From JBAZMA01 sp041649995 (GTDB taxonomy: Bacteria > Omnitrophota > Gorgyraeia > Velamenicoccales > Velamenicoccaceae): a stretch of 35,498 bases of DNA. Below the pieces are notes generated by a model, which saw nothing but the letters and a program-made list of their open reading frames with translations, had not been told where the DNA came from and ran no database searches. The stretch lies in assembly GCA_041649995.1 (NCBI GenBank), contig JBAZMA010000016.1, positions 1 to 35,498 of the forward strand, read 5' to 3'. Below are positions 1 through 11,200 of the stretch, in pieces (within the stretch, counting starts at the first letter, position 1; the number at the start of each line of letters is the position of its first letter). A program made the position numbers and the translations under genes.

Positions 1-2
1 AG

Positions 3-110
3 AAGGCCGCGCGCGGCGCGGTGGACCGTTTATCCGGAAGCCTTGAGGAGCTGCGCGCGCGCATCGACAAGCTCGAGAAGCGCGTCGGGGCAAGGAAGGC
101 GCGCAAGTGA
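3..110 (+). CDS. C-terminal end of a coiled-coil protein (partial)
   Basis: An open frame runs in from the left edge and stops at TGA 108-110, giving the last 35 residues of a protein. The tail reads as a short heptad-patterned helix (around LEELRARIDKLEKRV) followed by a basic end (GARKARK), so it probably ends in a coiled coil with a positively charged tail. The start and the bulk of the gene lie outside the window. Nothing visible identifies its function. The frame has the same GC-rich codon use as the neighbours. It is convergent with the next gene. Confidence 0.5.
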   Translation, partial: KAARGAVDRLSGSLEELRARIDKLEKRVGARKARK

Positions 111-113
111 ACA

Positions 114-123
114 CCCCCCCCCC
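114..123. other. C10 homopolymer (G10 on the minus strand) between convergent genes
   Basis: A run of ten C follows the stop of the partial + gene by 3 nt. On the minus strand it is a G tract 58 nt past the stop codon of the gene at 182-1216, the same arrangement as the other G tracts in this window. The rest of the gap (124-181) is A/T-rich with several A runs and a T8 run. Confidence 0.6.
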
Positions 124-181
124 ACGCGACAAAGATGGGAAAGACAAAAAATGGCAAAAAGAGGCTCCATTTTTTTTGCGT

Positions 182-1216
182 TCACGTGTCTGGCGGTTCT
201 GTGGTGACATCGACATCGTCTGGCCGACCACGCGCGGGCGGTGCATCCGGGAGCGGCACCGGCCGCGGTCGCTTCTTCGGCGGCCTCGCGTCGTCTGCGC
301 CCTTCGCACTGACCAGCGCGGCGCTGTAGCAGCACCGCTCTCTTCCGCAACCCGGACACACGAATCTGCACAGCGGACGGGACGAGCCGACGGACGTCAC
401 GGCTGCAGCGATGCTGCGCGCGACCTCGTGCACGAAGCACGCGTAGCAGTATCGGGAGAACGTGCACTCACAGCGCTTGGTGTTGGATCCGCGCGACGGG
501 CAGTACATCGCATCCGATCCGTAGACGATCGACAGCGACGACTGGCACGCCGGCGACGCGCACCGCCCGGCGGCGGGAAACATGTACGCGCGCGTGGCCT
601 CGTGCGGGGGGACGGACGCGACCGTCCGGAAGTGGCGTATCAGCGCGAGCCGCGCCTCGGTCGTCACGAACCGCACCGCCTCGGCGACGACGCTGTCCTC
701 GCCCGGCGCGACGTACAGCGGAGTCTTTGTGTCGTATATGTATCCGAGCTGCCTGCTGTGGTCTGCGTGTTCTGTGTCCGACAGCATGCGCGATAGCCGC
801 CACGCCGCGATCAGCGCGGCCAGGCCGGGGGCGGGATCCGCATCGTCGCCGGCCGAGGTCCAGAACATGTCGTGCGCATCCATCGCCGCACGCGTCAGCC
901 ACTCGCGCACGATGGACGACGCCCCGCACCCAACGACCGCGCGCTCGAGCGGGGCGGGCGCCGGCCCACTCGCGGCTGGGGGGCTGGACAGCGATGGCGC
1001 CACCGGCGCGGATTTCCTCGGCGGCCGCTTTTTGCGTGGGGTGCTGGGCGGCTGCGGTCTGGTCTGTTCAGAGATCGCCGGACCGACGAGTGCCGCGGCG
1101 AGCTCGGCGACGATGGGCGGCGTGGTCGCCGTATCAGGGAATGCGAACCTCATGTCCGCGTCCGCGCACTGGTCCTGGGCAATCGCGGCTGCTATGTCAT
1201 ACTCGGTGCTGTCCAT
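182..1216 (-). CDS. Cys-rich putative zinc-binding protein with nuclear-localisation-like signals
   Basis: 344 aa, starting at ATG 1216. A Pro/Ala/Ser-rich N-terminal third holds a basic cluster PRKKRPPRK (about residues 60-68), and a second basic cluster PKKRPRP lies near residue 313; both look like nuclear localisation signals. Between them, residues 219-296 hold a dense Cys set (C219, C224, C239, C249, C251, C257, C260, C283, C287, C290, C295, C296), including CYAC and CPGC pairs, as expected for a multi-zinc fold. It does not match a canonical RING spacing that I can place. The start sits 17 nt after a GGGAAAAAAATTTAC element. The function is not recognised; a nuclear zinc-binding regulator is only an inference. 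It is the last of a minus-strand pair with the 1166-aa gene. Confidence 0.75.
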   Translation of the reverse strand: MDSTEYDIAAAIAQDQCADADMRFAFPDTATTPPIVAELAAALVGPAISEQTRPQPPSTPRKKRPPRKSAPVAPSLSSPPAASGPAPAPLERAVVGCGASSIVREWLTRAAMDAHDMFWTSAGDDADPAPGLAALIAAWRLSRMLSDTEHADHSRQLGYIYDTKTPLYVAPGEDSVVAEAVRFVTTEARLALIRHFRTVASVPPHEATRAYMFPAAGRCASPACQSSLSIVYGSDAMYCPSRGSNTKRCECTFSRYCYACFVHEVARSIAAAVTSVGSSRPLCRFVCPGCGRERCCYSAALVSAKGADDARPPKKRPRPVPLPDAPPARGRPDDVDVTTEPPDT

Positions 1217-1230
1217 TTGGCGTCGTCTGC

Positions 1231-1246
1231 CGTAAATTTTTTTCCC
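1231..1246 (-). promoter_or_regulatory. A/T-rich promoter-like element upstream of the 344-aa gene
   Basis: The minus strand reads GGGAAAAAAATTTACG, with the AAATTT part ending 17 nt before the ATG at 1216. Closely similar AAAAATTT elements precede the genes at 4923 and 25563. A promoter role is inferred from recurrence and position. Confidence 0.4.
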
Positions 1247-1297
1247 GCAGAATGTGCGTGTGTGCGTTCAGGGTGGTTGCCGAATTGGAGTCCCGCT

Positions 1298-4200
1298 CTA
1301 CAGTAAGACCACCGGGTCGCTGCTATCGGGCCCGACGGGTCGCGGCGCACACAGCCCGAGACGGCCACACGTGGATGTTCTGGCGAGCATCACGAACGAA
1401 TTGCGCGGAACCGCGCCATGGATCGCTGCCACCTGCTCGAAAGACGCGTCGGTGGCATCGCACAGCACCCGGCGACCGAGGATCCCGTCGCCCGGCGCAC
1501 GCGCCTTCAGCCACGCGTTTATGGCGGACGCCGTGCTGTCGACGTGTTCGATTTCCGCGCGGAGCAGGGCCCGGATGTGTTGCTCGAGAACGACCAGCGC
1601 ATCGTCCGTGATGTCCAATTCCACCGCGTGCACCTTTCGCAGGGCCTCGGCGAGCAGCCGCCACTGCTCCCTCGCGGCGCCGCGCACGGACTCGGCGATT
1701 GCGAATCTATACGTGGGCAGTGCGACCGGGAACACGACCATCCTCGTGGGCTTGTCGGGCCCGGCGACGGGGTCAATCTCCAACGAGAACAGCGTCATCA
1801 CCAACGCGATCCACCACGGCGTGCCGGATGGCTTGGCGTCGACGAAGAGGATCGTGCGTTCCGCGATGCGGTCCCCGAAGCCCGTGCGCAGTGCCGACAC
1901 CGACGCCGGCCCGGCAGCGCCGGGTCCGGTTTGCCTGAACCGCCGCTCGATGTCGCCGATCTGCAGCTCCAGCCCATTATCGACGTCCGCCGGCGCGTAG
2001 TGCGCGACCGGAGGCGCGACCGTGCTGGGGCTCCCGAAGCGCGCCGACAGTTCGCCGATCAGGGCATCGTCGACCGGACGCTCGTGCTCCAGCTTCGGAT
2101 CGTCGACCCACAGCGCGCACAGGCGCGCGGCCGAGGCCACCGCGCCTTCCGCCACGCGCCGCAGCATGGCGTCACCGCCCGCGGCTCCCCACAATTTCGC
2201 GGCGAGCGCCACGGCCGCGCGGATCTCCTCGTATTGTCCGGACTGGAACAGCGGATCGTCCTTCGTGGACGCGCCGGCCACCAGCCGGTCGCGCTGGTTG
2301 GGTGACGTGGTCTGCATCTCGACCCTGTGCACGACGGCGCCATCGCGTCCGACAAAACAAAACGCGTGGGTGCGACGTTCGTCGTTCACTCCCCACGGCC
2401 TGGAGCCTGCGAGTTCGTAGCCCGCGATCACGAAACCGTCATCGATGAACGACGCGACGAGGCGGGTATCGGGCGGCACCGCAATGTCCCAATTCCGGCT
2501 GCGCAGCGCCGTCCCACAGCGTATCACGTAGTCATCGGTGCCCATCGGCAGCCAATCGCAACGCAGCCGAGCGACGAGATCCGAATGCACGGCCTCCATG
2601 GAGACCACCCGCTTGTCCGGTGTCACCCAGCGCACGATGCCCGGCGGCCCATCGCCGTCGATCCTGAGGATCACCGCAGCGCGCGCGCGTTTGATGACGA
2701 TCCGGTCGAGCTTGGGGTACGACACCGAGGTGCATGCGGTGATGGACATGGACCGGTCGTCGGCGGCGAGCACGCCATCAAACGCCTCGTGCGTCCAAAC
2801 TGTATCCGGGTGTGCGGTCTTCCCCTCGGAATGCGGCATCGCGTACACTGCGAACGTGCCCATTGGGACAACCACATCGACCGCGGCGATTTGTTTCCAC
2901 TTCACCGACGTCCTAACCGCGGAGACGTGGTTCACGCTAAAGTACTTTGGTCTGATGCCACCAAAGACGAACCGCGAACGCTGCACCACTCGCGGGTTGT
3001 CCTGCCCGTTCGTGACAATGGGGTGCTGGTGCGCGCACGTGTAGTGCAGCGCGTCCGCGATCCGCGGAAACACACGGATGCCGCGAAAGTCGGCCAGGGG
3101 TTCCACCGCACCATACGCCGCCGAAAGGAATGTCCGCAGCATGGCACACAACTCCGGCGTGCCAGAGATGTGCGACATGCGGTTCGACGCCTTCCGCAGC
3201 GTCCCGAGGCGGGTGTTCATGGCCCGAATCTCTTTCCCGGTATCGACCATATCAACGCCATCGTCGTCCAATGAGACCGCGGTGACGATGGGCGCGCCGA
3301 CCACAGAGTACGGGAGCGCGGTGATCGCTCTACGCGCATTCCCCGGCGACGCGTGCAACACCACCGCCTTCCTCTCCGCCGATGCGGTGAGTATCCGATC
3401 GTCGGGGGGACATAGCCGCAGCACGCGGAACCGTGCGGGTCCGTTATCCACGAACCGAACGCGCGCAATCCGCTGTCGGACGGGGAGCATCCACGGCCGC
3501 GGCGCATCTTCGATGACCAGTTCGTGTTCGTTGGCCATGAACGCTGGGGGCGCCGCTGCCACCTCCGCGAGTATTGGTCGCGTTGCCTGTGGCGCCAACT
3601 CAGCCTGTTCCGTGAACGACGACGACGACGATGACGTCGGCACATCCTCTTCCGATGGAACATCTTCCAATTCGGCGTGTTCGAGCAATTTGTACCGTGC
3701 ATGCGTTTCGTCGGGGAGGGGCTCGCCGGCCGCTGGCAGCTCGCCGCTCACAAATCGGACCACTTTGTCCGCGATCACGACGGCAGAAACGTCCTCGTCG
3801 CGGTCGCGCATGACCACGGTGTCCATGTAATACGGCACCGCCTCGCGGAACAGGTGCAGGTATGTTGCACGGTCCTCGCCCTCTTCGAGGTAGTCTATGC
3901 AGTACACGGTCGTCTGATCCCACACGTCGGCCGCGAGACCCTGGACCGCGGAACCTTCGACCGGGATCACCTCCCACGACACGCCGGGTTCGGGGGATTC
4001 GGTGCACTCGTACTCGATCCCGTCGACGCTCACGAACCGCGCCGGATCGCGGAGGTTGTACGCCATCACGATGTGGTCCTCGTCCTGCCCATCGGCTGCC
4101 TGGTCGTCGCCCGACCCGAATGCGTACGGACCGCATCCGAGCTCGAGCATCCAGTACACGTTCCCGGTCCAGAAATATCGCGCGACCCGCGTCATCGACG

Positions 4201-4798
4201 GGACGTTGGCATCGAGCGCGAACCCTGCCTCGTCCGGGATCGCGGACTCGTCGAGCCACAGGTGCGCGCGGCCGAACTTGATGACGTCGTCTTTGGCGCC
4301 GAGGAACGCGCATCCGCCGTCGGGGATCTCCGCCGGCAGCCGCGGCGTCTCGAACATCAGCAGGTTTGCGTACCGATAGTACGCGGCCAGGTCGGCGTCG
4401 GCAATCTCACCGCGGGTCTCGCGCGTGAGCAATCCGCGATGCGGACCCGACGACTCGCGCTCGCGGTCGATCATCTCGCCGACCTTTGGCACCGCCTCGC
4501 GGATGGCATCGAGCAACCGCCGGGTCATGCTCCAGCGAAGCTGCAGCCGCTCAACCGGCGACATCGGCGACGGCAACATCGCGGGCACCGGCGTGGTCAG
4601 CATCGCGATCGGCGACACCGGCGGCGTGGCCGGGCGGGGCCCCGTCGCGGATGGCGTCGGGATGATCTGCGCCGGCGGTTGTTCGATCGGGGCCCCGCCG
4701 GCGGGGGGCGCCGCCGACGGCGGAGAGCCGGGCATGACAGTGGGCACTATGCGCCGACGCGCGGGTGTTGGTATCTGCACAGACGGTTTTTCAGTCAT
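1298..4798 (-). CDS. Large protein of unknown function (1166 aa)
   Basis: Open from ATG 4798 to the stop at 1298. The first ~75 residues are Pro/Ala/Thr-rich and probably disordered. They are followed by a helical, charged stretch and a region rich in aromatic residues (around RYFWTGNVYWMLELGCG). A low-complexity acidic/Ser segment (EEDVPTSSSSSSF) lies near residue 390 and separates the N-terminal part from a long, mainly beta-looking remainder. The last ~200 residues are helical. There is no signal peptide and no clear membrane span. I recognise no family. Size and composition would suit a structural, tegument-like or virion-associated protein, but that is a guess. It is divergent from the zinc-ribbon gene, with 124 bp between the two starts. 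Confidence 0.8.
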   Translation of the reverse strand: MTEKPSVQIPTPARRRIVPTVMPGSPPSAAPPAGGAPIEQPPAQIIPTPSATGPRPATPPVSPIAMLTTPVPAMLPSPMSPVERLQLRWSMTRRLLDAIREAVPKVGEMIDRERESSGPHRGLLTRETRGEIADADLAAYYRYANLLMFETPRLPAEIPDGGCAFLGAKDDVIKFGRAHLWLDESAIPDEAGFALDANVPSMTRVARYFWTGNVYWMLELGCGPYAFGSGDDQAADGQDEDHIVMAYNLRDPARFVSVDGIEYECTESPEPGVSWEVIPVEGSAVQGLAADVWDQTTVYCIDYLEEGEDRATYLHLFREAVPYYMDTVVMRDRDEDVSAVVIADKVVRFVSGELPAAGEPLPDETHARYKLLEHAELEDVPSEEDVPTSSSSSSFTEQAELAPQATRPILAEVAAAPPAFMANEHELVIEDAPRPWMLPVRQRIARVRFVDNGPARFRVLRLCPPDDRILTASAERKAVVLHASPGNARRAITALPYSVVGAPIVTAVSLDDDGVDMVDTGKEIRAMNTRLGTLRKASNRMSHISGTPELCAMLRTFLSAAYGAVEPLADFRGIRVFPRIADALHYTCAHQHPIVTNGQDNPRVVQRSRFVFGGIRPKYFSVNHVSAVRTSVKWKQIAAVDVVVPMGTFAVYAMPHSEGKTAHPDTVWTHEAFDGVLAADDRSMSITACTSVSYPKLDRIVIKRARAAVILRIDGDGPPGIVRWVTPDKRVVSMEAVHSDLVARLRCDWLPMGTDDYVIRCGTALRSRNWDIAVPPDTRLVASFIDDGFVIAGYELAGSRPWGVNDERRTHAFCFVGRDGAVVHRVEMQTTSPNQRDRLVAGASTKDDPLFQSGQYEEIRAAVALAAKLWGAAGGDAMLRRVAEGAVASAARLCALWVDDPKLEHERPVDDALIGELSARFGSPSTVAPPVAHYAPADVDNGLELQIGDIERRFRQTGPGAAGPASVSALRTGFGDRIAERTILFVDAKPSGTPWWIALVMTLFSLEIDPVAGPDKPTRMVVFPVALPTYRFAIAESVRGAAREQWRLLAEALRKVHAVELDITDDALVVLEQHIRALLRAEIEHVDSTASAINAWLKARAPGDGILGRRVLCDATDASFEQVAAIHGAVPRNSFVMLARTSTCGRLGLCAPRPVGPDSSDPVVLL

Positions 4799-4906
4799 GT
4801 CGTTCGCTTGTCGTGTCGGCGAGTTGGAAATGCAGCAGCTCGCCGATTTTTTCCCACACGCGAATCAATTGATGGTTCGTTTCGACGAAACCGGCGCGAC
4901 GTAGGG

Positions 4907-4914
4907 AAAAATTT
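4907..4914 (+). promoter_or_regulatory. AAAAATTT element in the divergent 4799-4922 promoter region
   Basis: GGGAAAAATTTCG ends a few bases before the ATG at 4923. On the other strand of the same gap, GGGAAAAAATCGG lies about 50-60 nt upstream of the 1166-aa gene start. The resemblance to the element at 1231-1246 suggests a shared promoter motif. Confidence 0.4.
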
Positions 4915-4922
4915 CGCACGAA

Positions 4923-5135
4923 ATGGTCATCATCTGCCCTGTCTGCCCCGATCACCCGGTCCACATCGCCAAGTACGCGCTCGGCGACCGCGAAGAGCTG
5001 ACGCTGCACTGCAAACGGTGCGGGTGGACCAAACAGTACACGCTTTACGGTTCGGGCGATCGCACGCTCGCGGACTACGTGAAGACGTACATCCGCTCTG
5101 ATCGCTCGGTTTCGCCCACGGACATCATGGACTGA
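4923..5135 (+). CDS. Small zinc-ribbon protein, RPB9/TFIIS-like N-terminal ribbon
   Basis: 70 aa from ATG 4923. Residues 5-33 hold two Cys pairs, CPVC and CKRC, separated by about 22 residues with a central basic/hydrophobic strand (ELTLHCKRCGW). This is the layout of a zinc ribbon such as that of RNA polymerase subunit RPB9. The second half is polar and has no second ribbon, so it would be only half of a full RPB9. A single zinc ribbon of this size could equally be a TFIIS/TFIIB-like fragment or an unrelated DNA-binding ribbon. A TBP homologue in the same window makes a transcription role plausible. It converges on the giant membrane-protein gene; the 66-bp gap has only A and T runs. Confidence 0.65.
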   Translation: MVIICPVCPDHPVHIAKYALGDREELTLHCKRCGWTKQYTLYGSGDRTLADYVKTYIRSDRSVSPTDIMD

Positions 5136-5201
5136 CGGTGTGTTGAAAGACTCCACAAAAAGGGAGAAAGAAGATGTTTTCGGGTTAAGTTTCTTTTTTT
5201 T

Positions 5202-8200
5202 TCACGATGGGACGGGAGTGGCAGCGGGTGGGGGTGCGCCCAGCGCACCGCTGACCACGCCCGCGTGCACATTATCGATGCGGATATGCGCGCGGCGGGC
5301 ATCGCGCTCGGTGCGCGCGACGCGAGCGCGGTTGAGCTCGAGGCGCACGAGGATGTAGATGTTGTACACCACGATTCCCGTGGCCACGACGAATGCGACC
5401 GCGATGATCGCCACCCCGACCGAGAAGAGGAACATCAGGAGCGTGATGGTCATCGTTTTCGCAAAGTATAGCCCCCAGACCTGGTTATACGCCGCCTCGT
5501 TGCCGTGGTCTGCGACCGCGCTCAGTCGCGTGCATGCTTCCTCCGCGTACGGCATCCACCACGTGGCGCCGGTGTTGGTGATCGCGCACGTTCCCGTGGC
5601 AAGCCACCCTATGAGGTCGGGGTAGGCCCAGCGCAGACCTCCCCATATGAAGTACGGCGCGTACACGCACCAAAACGCGACGTTGTAGATGGAGGTGACC
5701 GCATACCAGATGATTACGACGAGCACCGTCGGCCAGAGCACGCCGCCCTCGATACCGTACCAGACGCCGAGCACCCACCCGAGGATCTCGCCGAGCGTGG
5801 CGATGAACTGGAACGGTGCGACGATCATTATCAGCGCGGCGAGCGGGCGCGGGATGAACACGAGCAGCACAAAGTTGATGAGCCAGTGCACGCGGTCGAT
5901 GCTGCCAGCGCCGGGGTTGACCAGCGCCGGGTAGAGGATCTTGTACGCGAGCGCCGCCGCCTTGTCGACGAGCATGAGCCCCGCATCGATGATGTCCATG
6001 TGCACCACCGTCGGGTCGTAGTCGCGCGGGCACCACGGCGACGTCGGGCACGACGTGCGCAGCGGGGTGTACGAGTCGTTGAACTTGCAGTTGTTCTTGT
6101 GCATGTACCAGTAGCGGCCGTACCTGACACGGTCCGGATAATCCTCGTTGATGCACTGCACCGTGATCAGCTCCGGCGCCCACCCGACCTGCGCGGGGGT
6201 GTACGGACCGAGGGGAGTGGACATGAACAATCCCTCTGGCACGCGCGGGATGCAGAAGATGTTGTACGGCCGCGTGGTGTTGACCTGCGTCGGGTACTCG
6301 CACACGACGATGTCGCGCAGCCACTCCCCGATGTCCGTCAGCGTCTGCCGCCACGCGTCGCCGTCGACCTTCTCCACGAGATCCGCGAAGAGGTCCTCGA
6401 TCCACCCGCCAAACAGCCGGAAGAATGCGTCCGCGCCGGTGAACGCCACCGCCTCTGGCGCCGCGAGACCCGTGTGCGGCCGCGCGAACGCGAAGCGTCT
6501 TCCCCGCGTGCCGTTGAACCACCCGGTCTCGTTGATGAAGTTGGCGATGAGCCGCTCTGCGATGTCCGCGACCGCGTCGGTGGTCGCGTTCGCCATGTCG
6601 CCGAACAGCACGAACGGATCGGTGCGGACGATCGGCCGGTTCGGCGGCGGCGCCGGTTCGCCAAACTTGACCCAGCGGAGGAAGCCCGGGCCCGCGCGCG
6701 GATCGCCGTAATCACTGCCGGCCTCGATCGCCGACGTCATCTCGCGGATGCGGCGCGCCGCGCCGGTGGTCAGCCCATCTGGCCGGCGGCGCGGTCGCTC
6801 CGAGTCGCCCCCGATGAGCGCGGTGAGCGACGTGCGCACCGACTCGATCGTCGACGCGAACGACGCGCCGGTGCTCGCGGAAGCAGTCTCGCTCGCGCGG
6901 GTCTCTGGTTCGGCCGGTTTCGCGGCTCTGAAACTCCTGCGCGCGTCGATCTCGTTCTCGATCACGGTCAGCGCGATGTCCGCGAGCCTGCCGACCGGCG
7001 ACCGGCCCATCCGGTCATACGAGATTCCGTGCGTGTGCGTCGGCGGCGCCGTGGTCCACAGCGTCGGCGGCCGCGGGCCAGCGGATGCCGCGAGACGCGC
7101 CTCGCCCGGGCCCTGCGCGGAGCGGAGGCCGCGCAGCGTCTCGGCGGCCCACTCGAGCCCGAGCGTCGGATTCGTCTTGTCCGCGCCGCTGTCGCGGATC
7201 AGCACGGCCGAACGGATGCCGCGGTCGAGCCACGAATCGGTGTATGCAGACCCCACCGCGTCGATGACCGCGGCGGTGCCTTCGCGGAGCGTGTTCGCGA
7301 ATCTGCGACCGGGTGGCACTAGCAACCCGGGTAACTCTGGTACGAGGATGCTCGGATCCAGCAACCGCGCCGTCGGATCGACGTCTGCCGTGTTCGGCGC
7401 CGGCTCCAGTGCACTCCGCAGCACGGCGCCGGCGCGGTCGGCGAGCGGCATGCTCGCATCCGTGATGCACAGGAGCGCCAGCGCATCGCCGCGCGCCGCA
7501 TCGGTCGGCGCGGTCTCGTATGCATCCCACATCCGCGCGCAGTATCTGAATGTCGCGCGCTCGTAGAATGGCCGCGACCCGTTGACGCCGTACGATGTGT
7601 TCGCGTTGGCGCAGTCGCCCAGCCACCTCGCACAGTAGCAATCTGGCCGACCGGTGGCATTCACCACGTCCGGACATTTTTGCGTGGCGATGGTGGCCGC
7701 GAATCTGACCGGGTCGCGGTACGGTTCCGTGTGTGTGCCGTGCATGCGGGTGCGCAGATACGCCGCCTCGAACATCTTGTACATGGCCGGATCTTCGTCG
7801 TGCACCTGCCACGCGCGGGCGGACAGCATACCCCGTTTCCGCCCGCCGTCGCGAGCATCTCGCAGACGCGCTTCGAGCTCGGCGCGCGACGGTGCAGATG
7901 GGATTGTGGGGCGTTCCTTGGGCACGGCCCGCGTCGACAGCAGCGAGCGGTTGTAGAAATGCGACTGCACGTAATTGTACACGTATCCCGGGACGTTGAC
8001 CTCGTGTGCCCCGAAAACGGGTATCCCGTCAGCGTCGAACACGCAGTGCGTGAACGGTGTGAACGAACTGGACGCGGTGACGATCCACCACTGATTGTAG
8101 AATGCGTGGGAGTAACCCGGCCCGTTGGGGGACGCAATACGGTTGAGAGTCGTATTGCTCGCAAAGTACGGTTTCCAGTGCCTATTCGACCCACGGCCAT

Positions 8201-11200
8201 CGTTGTTGTCGCACACTGCCCGACCGGGCATCGCGGGTGGGTCCCAGACACCACCATCCTCCCCGCCGCTGAACTTATCGATGCTCGGGTACAACCACCG
8301 CGTCATCGGCGTTAGATACGTATTCCAGAGAACGCGTGCTAGCTCGGGCGCTTGCTCCGGTTCGCCGAACGCGAGACGGCGGATCAGTGTCTTGCCGTCC
8401 GGCTTTGTCGAGCATTCGATGTCCGAAAGGTAGTTCCAGAACGATCGATAACGGTAATCGGTCTCGGACTCTGGTGTGTTGTACAGCGTGAGGCCACCGC
8501 ACCATATCGTTTTGTCCGAAAAGGCGCTGTAGTCGTTCCATATTGCATGGCGCATGCTCGCCTCGTTACTCGCGACTAGACAATCATCGAAAAAGACGTC
8601 CGAGAGGCCGGTCGACGTCGACATGCCGAGATGCGTTCGGAACGCACGGCACGCGGCCGCGTATTCGATCTTATCGACCGACGACGCTGCCGCGTATACG
8701 GCAGAGTTTTCGCACGCGGACGCGCAAAACTCTTCGGCCCTAAGCGCCTTGTATATCCACCACCGGGTCTTCGGGCTTCTGCCCATCCACGTGGGATTGT
8801 CCGACCACCCGTTGCCGTAACCCCAGTAATTCGTGTCGGTGTATATATCCCACGGACTGCCCGCGTCGTCTGGCTCGTAACCTGGCGCATAATCTGGCAG
8901 AACGGCTTGGGCATCTGTGATAAATCCGAACGACATGATCGACCGCAGCTTGCCGTAAACATTTACGGGAGATTCCAGGTTGAACGGCGCCTCGAAATTT
9001 TTGGCCGCCGTCCACTCGTAGAAATTGTAGCCCGTGGGGTCTATCGTGTGCGACTCTCGCGCGTACAGCACACCTTCGCGCGACAGCCTGTTGGGACATA
9101 TCGTGGTCGACACCACATGCTCGTCCCATATGCCCAACGTGCGCGGGTGCGTGGTCATATCGTATTTGCCGTGCGAAAGTAGACACTCCGCCATGCATTC
9201 CCAGTTGTGGTCCGAATCCGCGCATGCCACGCACATATCCGGGCAGTTATATTCGTACGCATCGAGCAAAAACGACTCTATCTGTCCGTCCGTTCCATGC
9301 GTCGAGATGCACCCGTACAGATAGGGCGGCGAGAGGCAGGCGAACACACACGGGAACTTCTGGAAGAAGCCACACTCCGAGCAGATGTTGATCCAACAAT
9401 TGAACGGACACACGATCGCGTTCACAAAGTACAGGACCCCGTATACCACGTCCCCGACGAACTCGTTTGCGAACACGTCGCCGAACCAGTGATACGTGCG
9501 TCGCACCCAATTGTTGGCGTTGCTCGACACAGTGTCGCTATATATGACGCACTGCCACGTGTAGTTCCAGCAGCGATGCAACGCACATCCAAGGCCAGGG
9601 TAATACTCGTCTGGCCACGTTCCGGCACACTCTGGCATGTTCGGTATGTGGAGCGCGTTCGTCTTGTACAACGTCCCGCTGATGTTCACGTTCCTCGAGA
9701 AACAGTACGACATGATCGCGATGTCCTCCGCCGCGTCGAATACCCATCCGATGAGATCGAACTGGCGGATCAGCGTGATGATCGCGGTCTCGATGATGTC
9801 CCAAATGTTGACGACGACCTCGATGAGGAAGTTTATCGGCACGTTGATGTACCACAGCAGCACGTCGGTCGACAGGAAGTATGTGACCGCGAGCGGGTGC
9901 TGGCCCGAAACCGAATACGAATTGCAGTCGCCCGAGAACAGCACAAAGAACCCCATGATGTTGCGGACGAAATTGATCGTCAGATCGGTTGCCAGCCTGA
10001 AGACCGCGTACAGTATGTTGGTGGCGGGTATCGTGACCCAGTCCGGTATCCCGATCGCGTCGAACGCCATCTGCGTGACGTTGCAGAGGTCCACGCCGAG
10101 CGAGAGGACGATGTCGCCGTACGGATCGCCGAATTCCATGCCCGGCAGCACGTTGCCAGTGCCCGAGATGAACGACGTCGACTGCGCGTCGCGCCACGTG
10201 AGATCGCACTCGCCGCCGCGGAACCCCGGGCACCCGGCGAATATCCACTCGCGCGGCGTCAGCTCGTCGACCCGCGCGATGATGATGAGCTCGGCCCAGA
10301 TGTTGCAGTAGTACGAATTGGAGTGCATGAACGCGAGGTTCCACAGATCGGGCAGCAGCGCCTTGAGGTTGGCCACGTATTCGTTGATCCGCAGGTGGAG
10401 CCATTCCGATCCGACCGCCGCGAAGAAATCGCCCCACACCGCCAGGCAGCCGATGACGTCGCCAAACACCGTGTTGAGGAAGTAGTCGATCTGCTCGGTC
10501 GGGCCGACGGACGTGCACCCCGGATCGGCGAGGAGCACCAGGAACCCGACGAACGCCTTGAGATTGTTGGTGAGACACTGCATCGCGGAGAACCACGTGT
10601 TCCAGAACGCGAGCGTCGCGCGCACATCCGGTTCGTCCACGCCGAACCACAGGAGCAGGTTGTACGACGGGCCGTACACCGTGCCGTTCAGCGCGGCCCA
10701 GAACCTGTCCGTGTACCGGTGGCAGTTCGTGGCCGAGCAACCGTCGAACGTGTCGCACCCCTCGAACATGAGACAGATCCCCGACCCGATCGCCCAACAC
10801 CCGCTGTTGTACTCGGTGCACGTGGGCGTCACGCTCCCCACGTGGGTGACCGTCATCGCGTCGACGCACGTGGGCGCGCAGTACTGCGAGTCCACGCAGC
10901 TCGCGCCGGCGAAGAAGTGGCACATCGAGATGTCGCTCTCGCTCGAAGTGCACGGCAGCGGACTGCACGACGTGCTCGACGGGTTGGACGAGCGGAAGCC
11001 CGCATCGCTGCACCGCGCGCCGGTGATGAATATGCTGCCGACGCCGTCGGTGCACGTGGTGTCGATCTTGCGCTCCAGCGCCGCGCACGGCCGGTCCGGC
11101 TGGCGGACCGCGGTGCAGAAGTAGCAACTGCGGGTCAGGATCGTGCCGTCGAATATGGACGTGATGATCTCGCGGTAGACCTGGATCATCGTCCAGATCC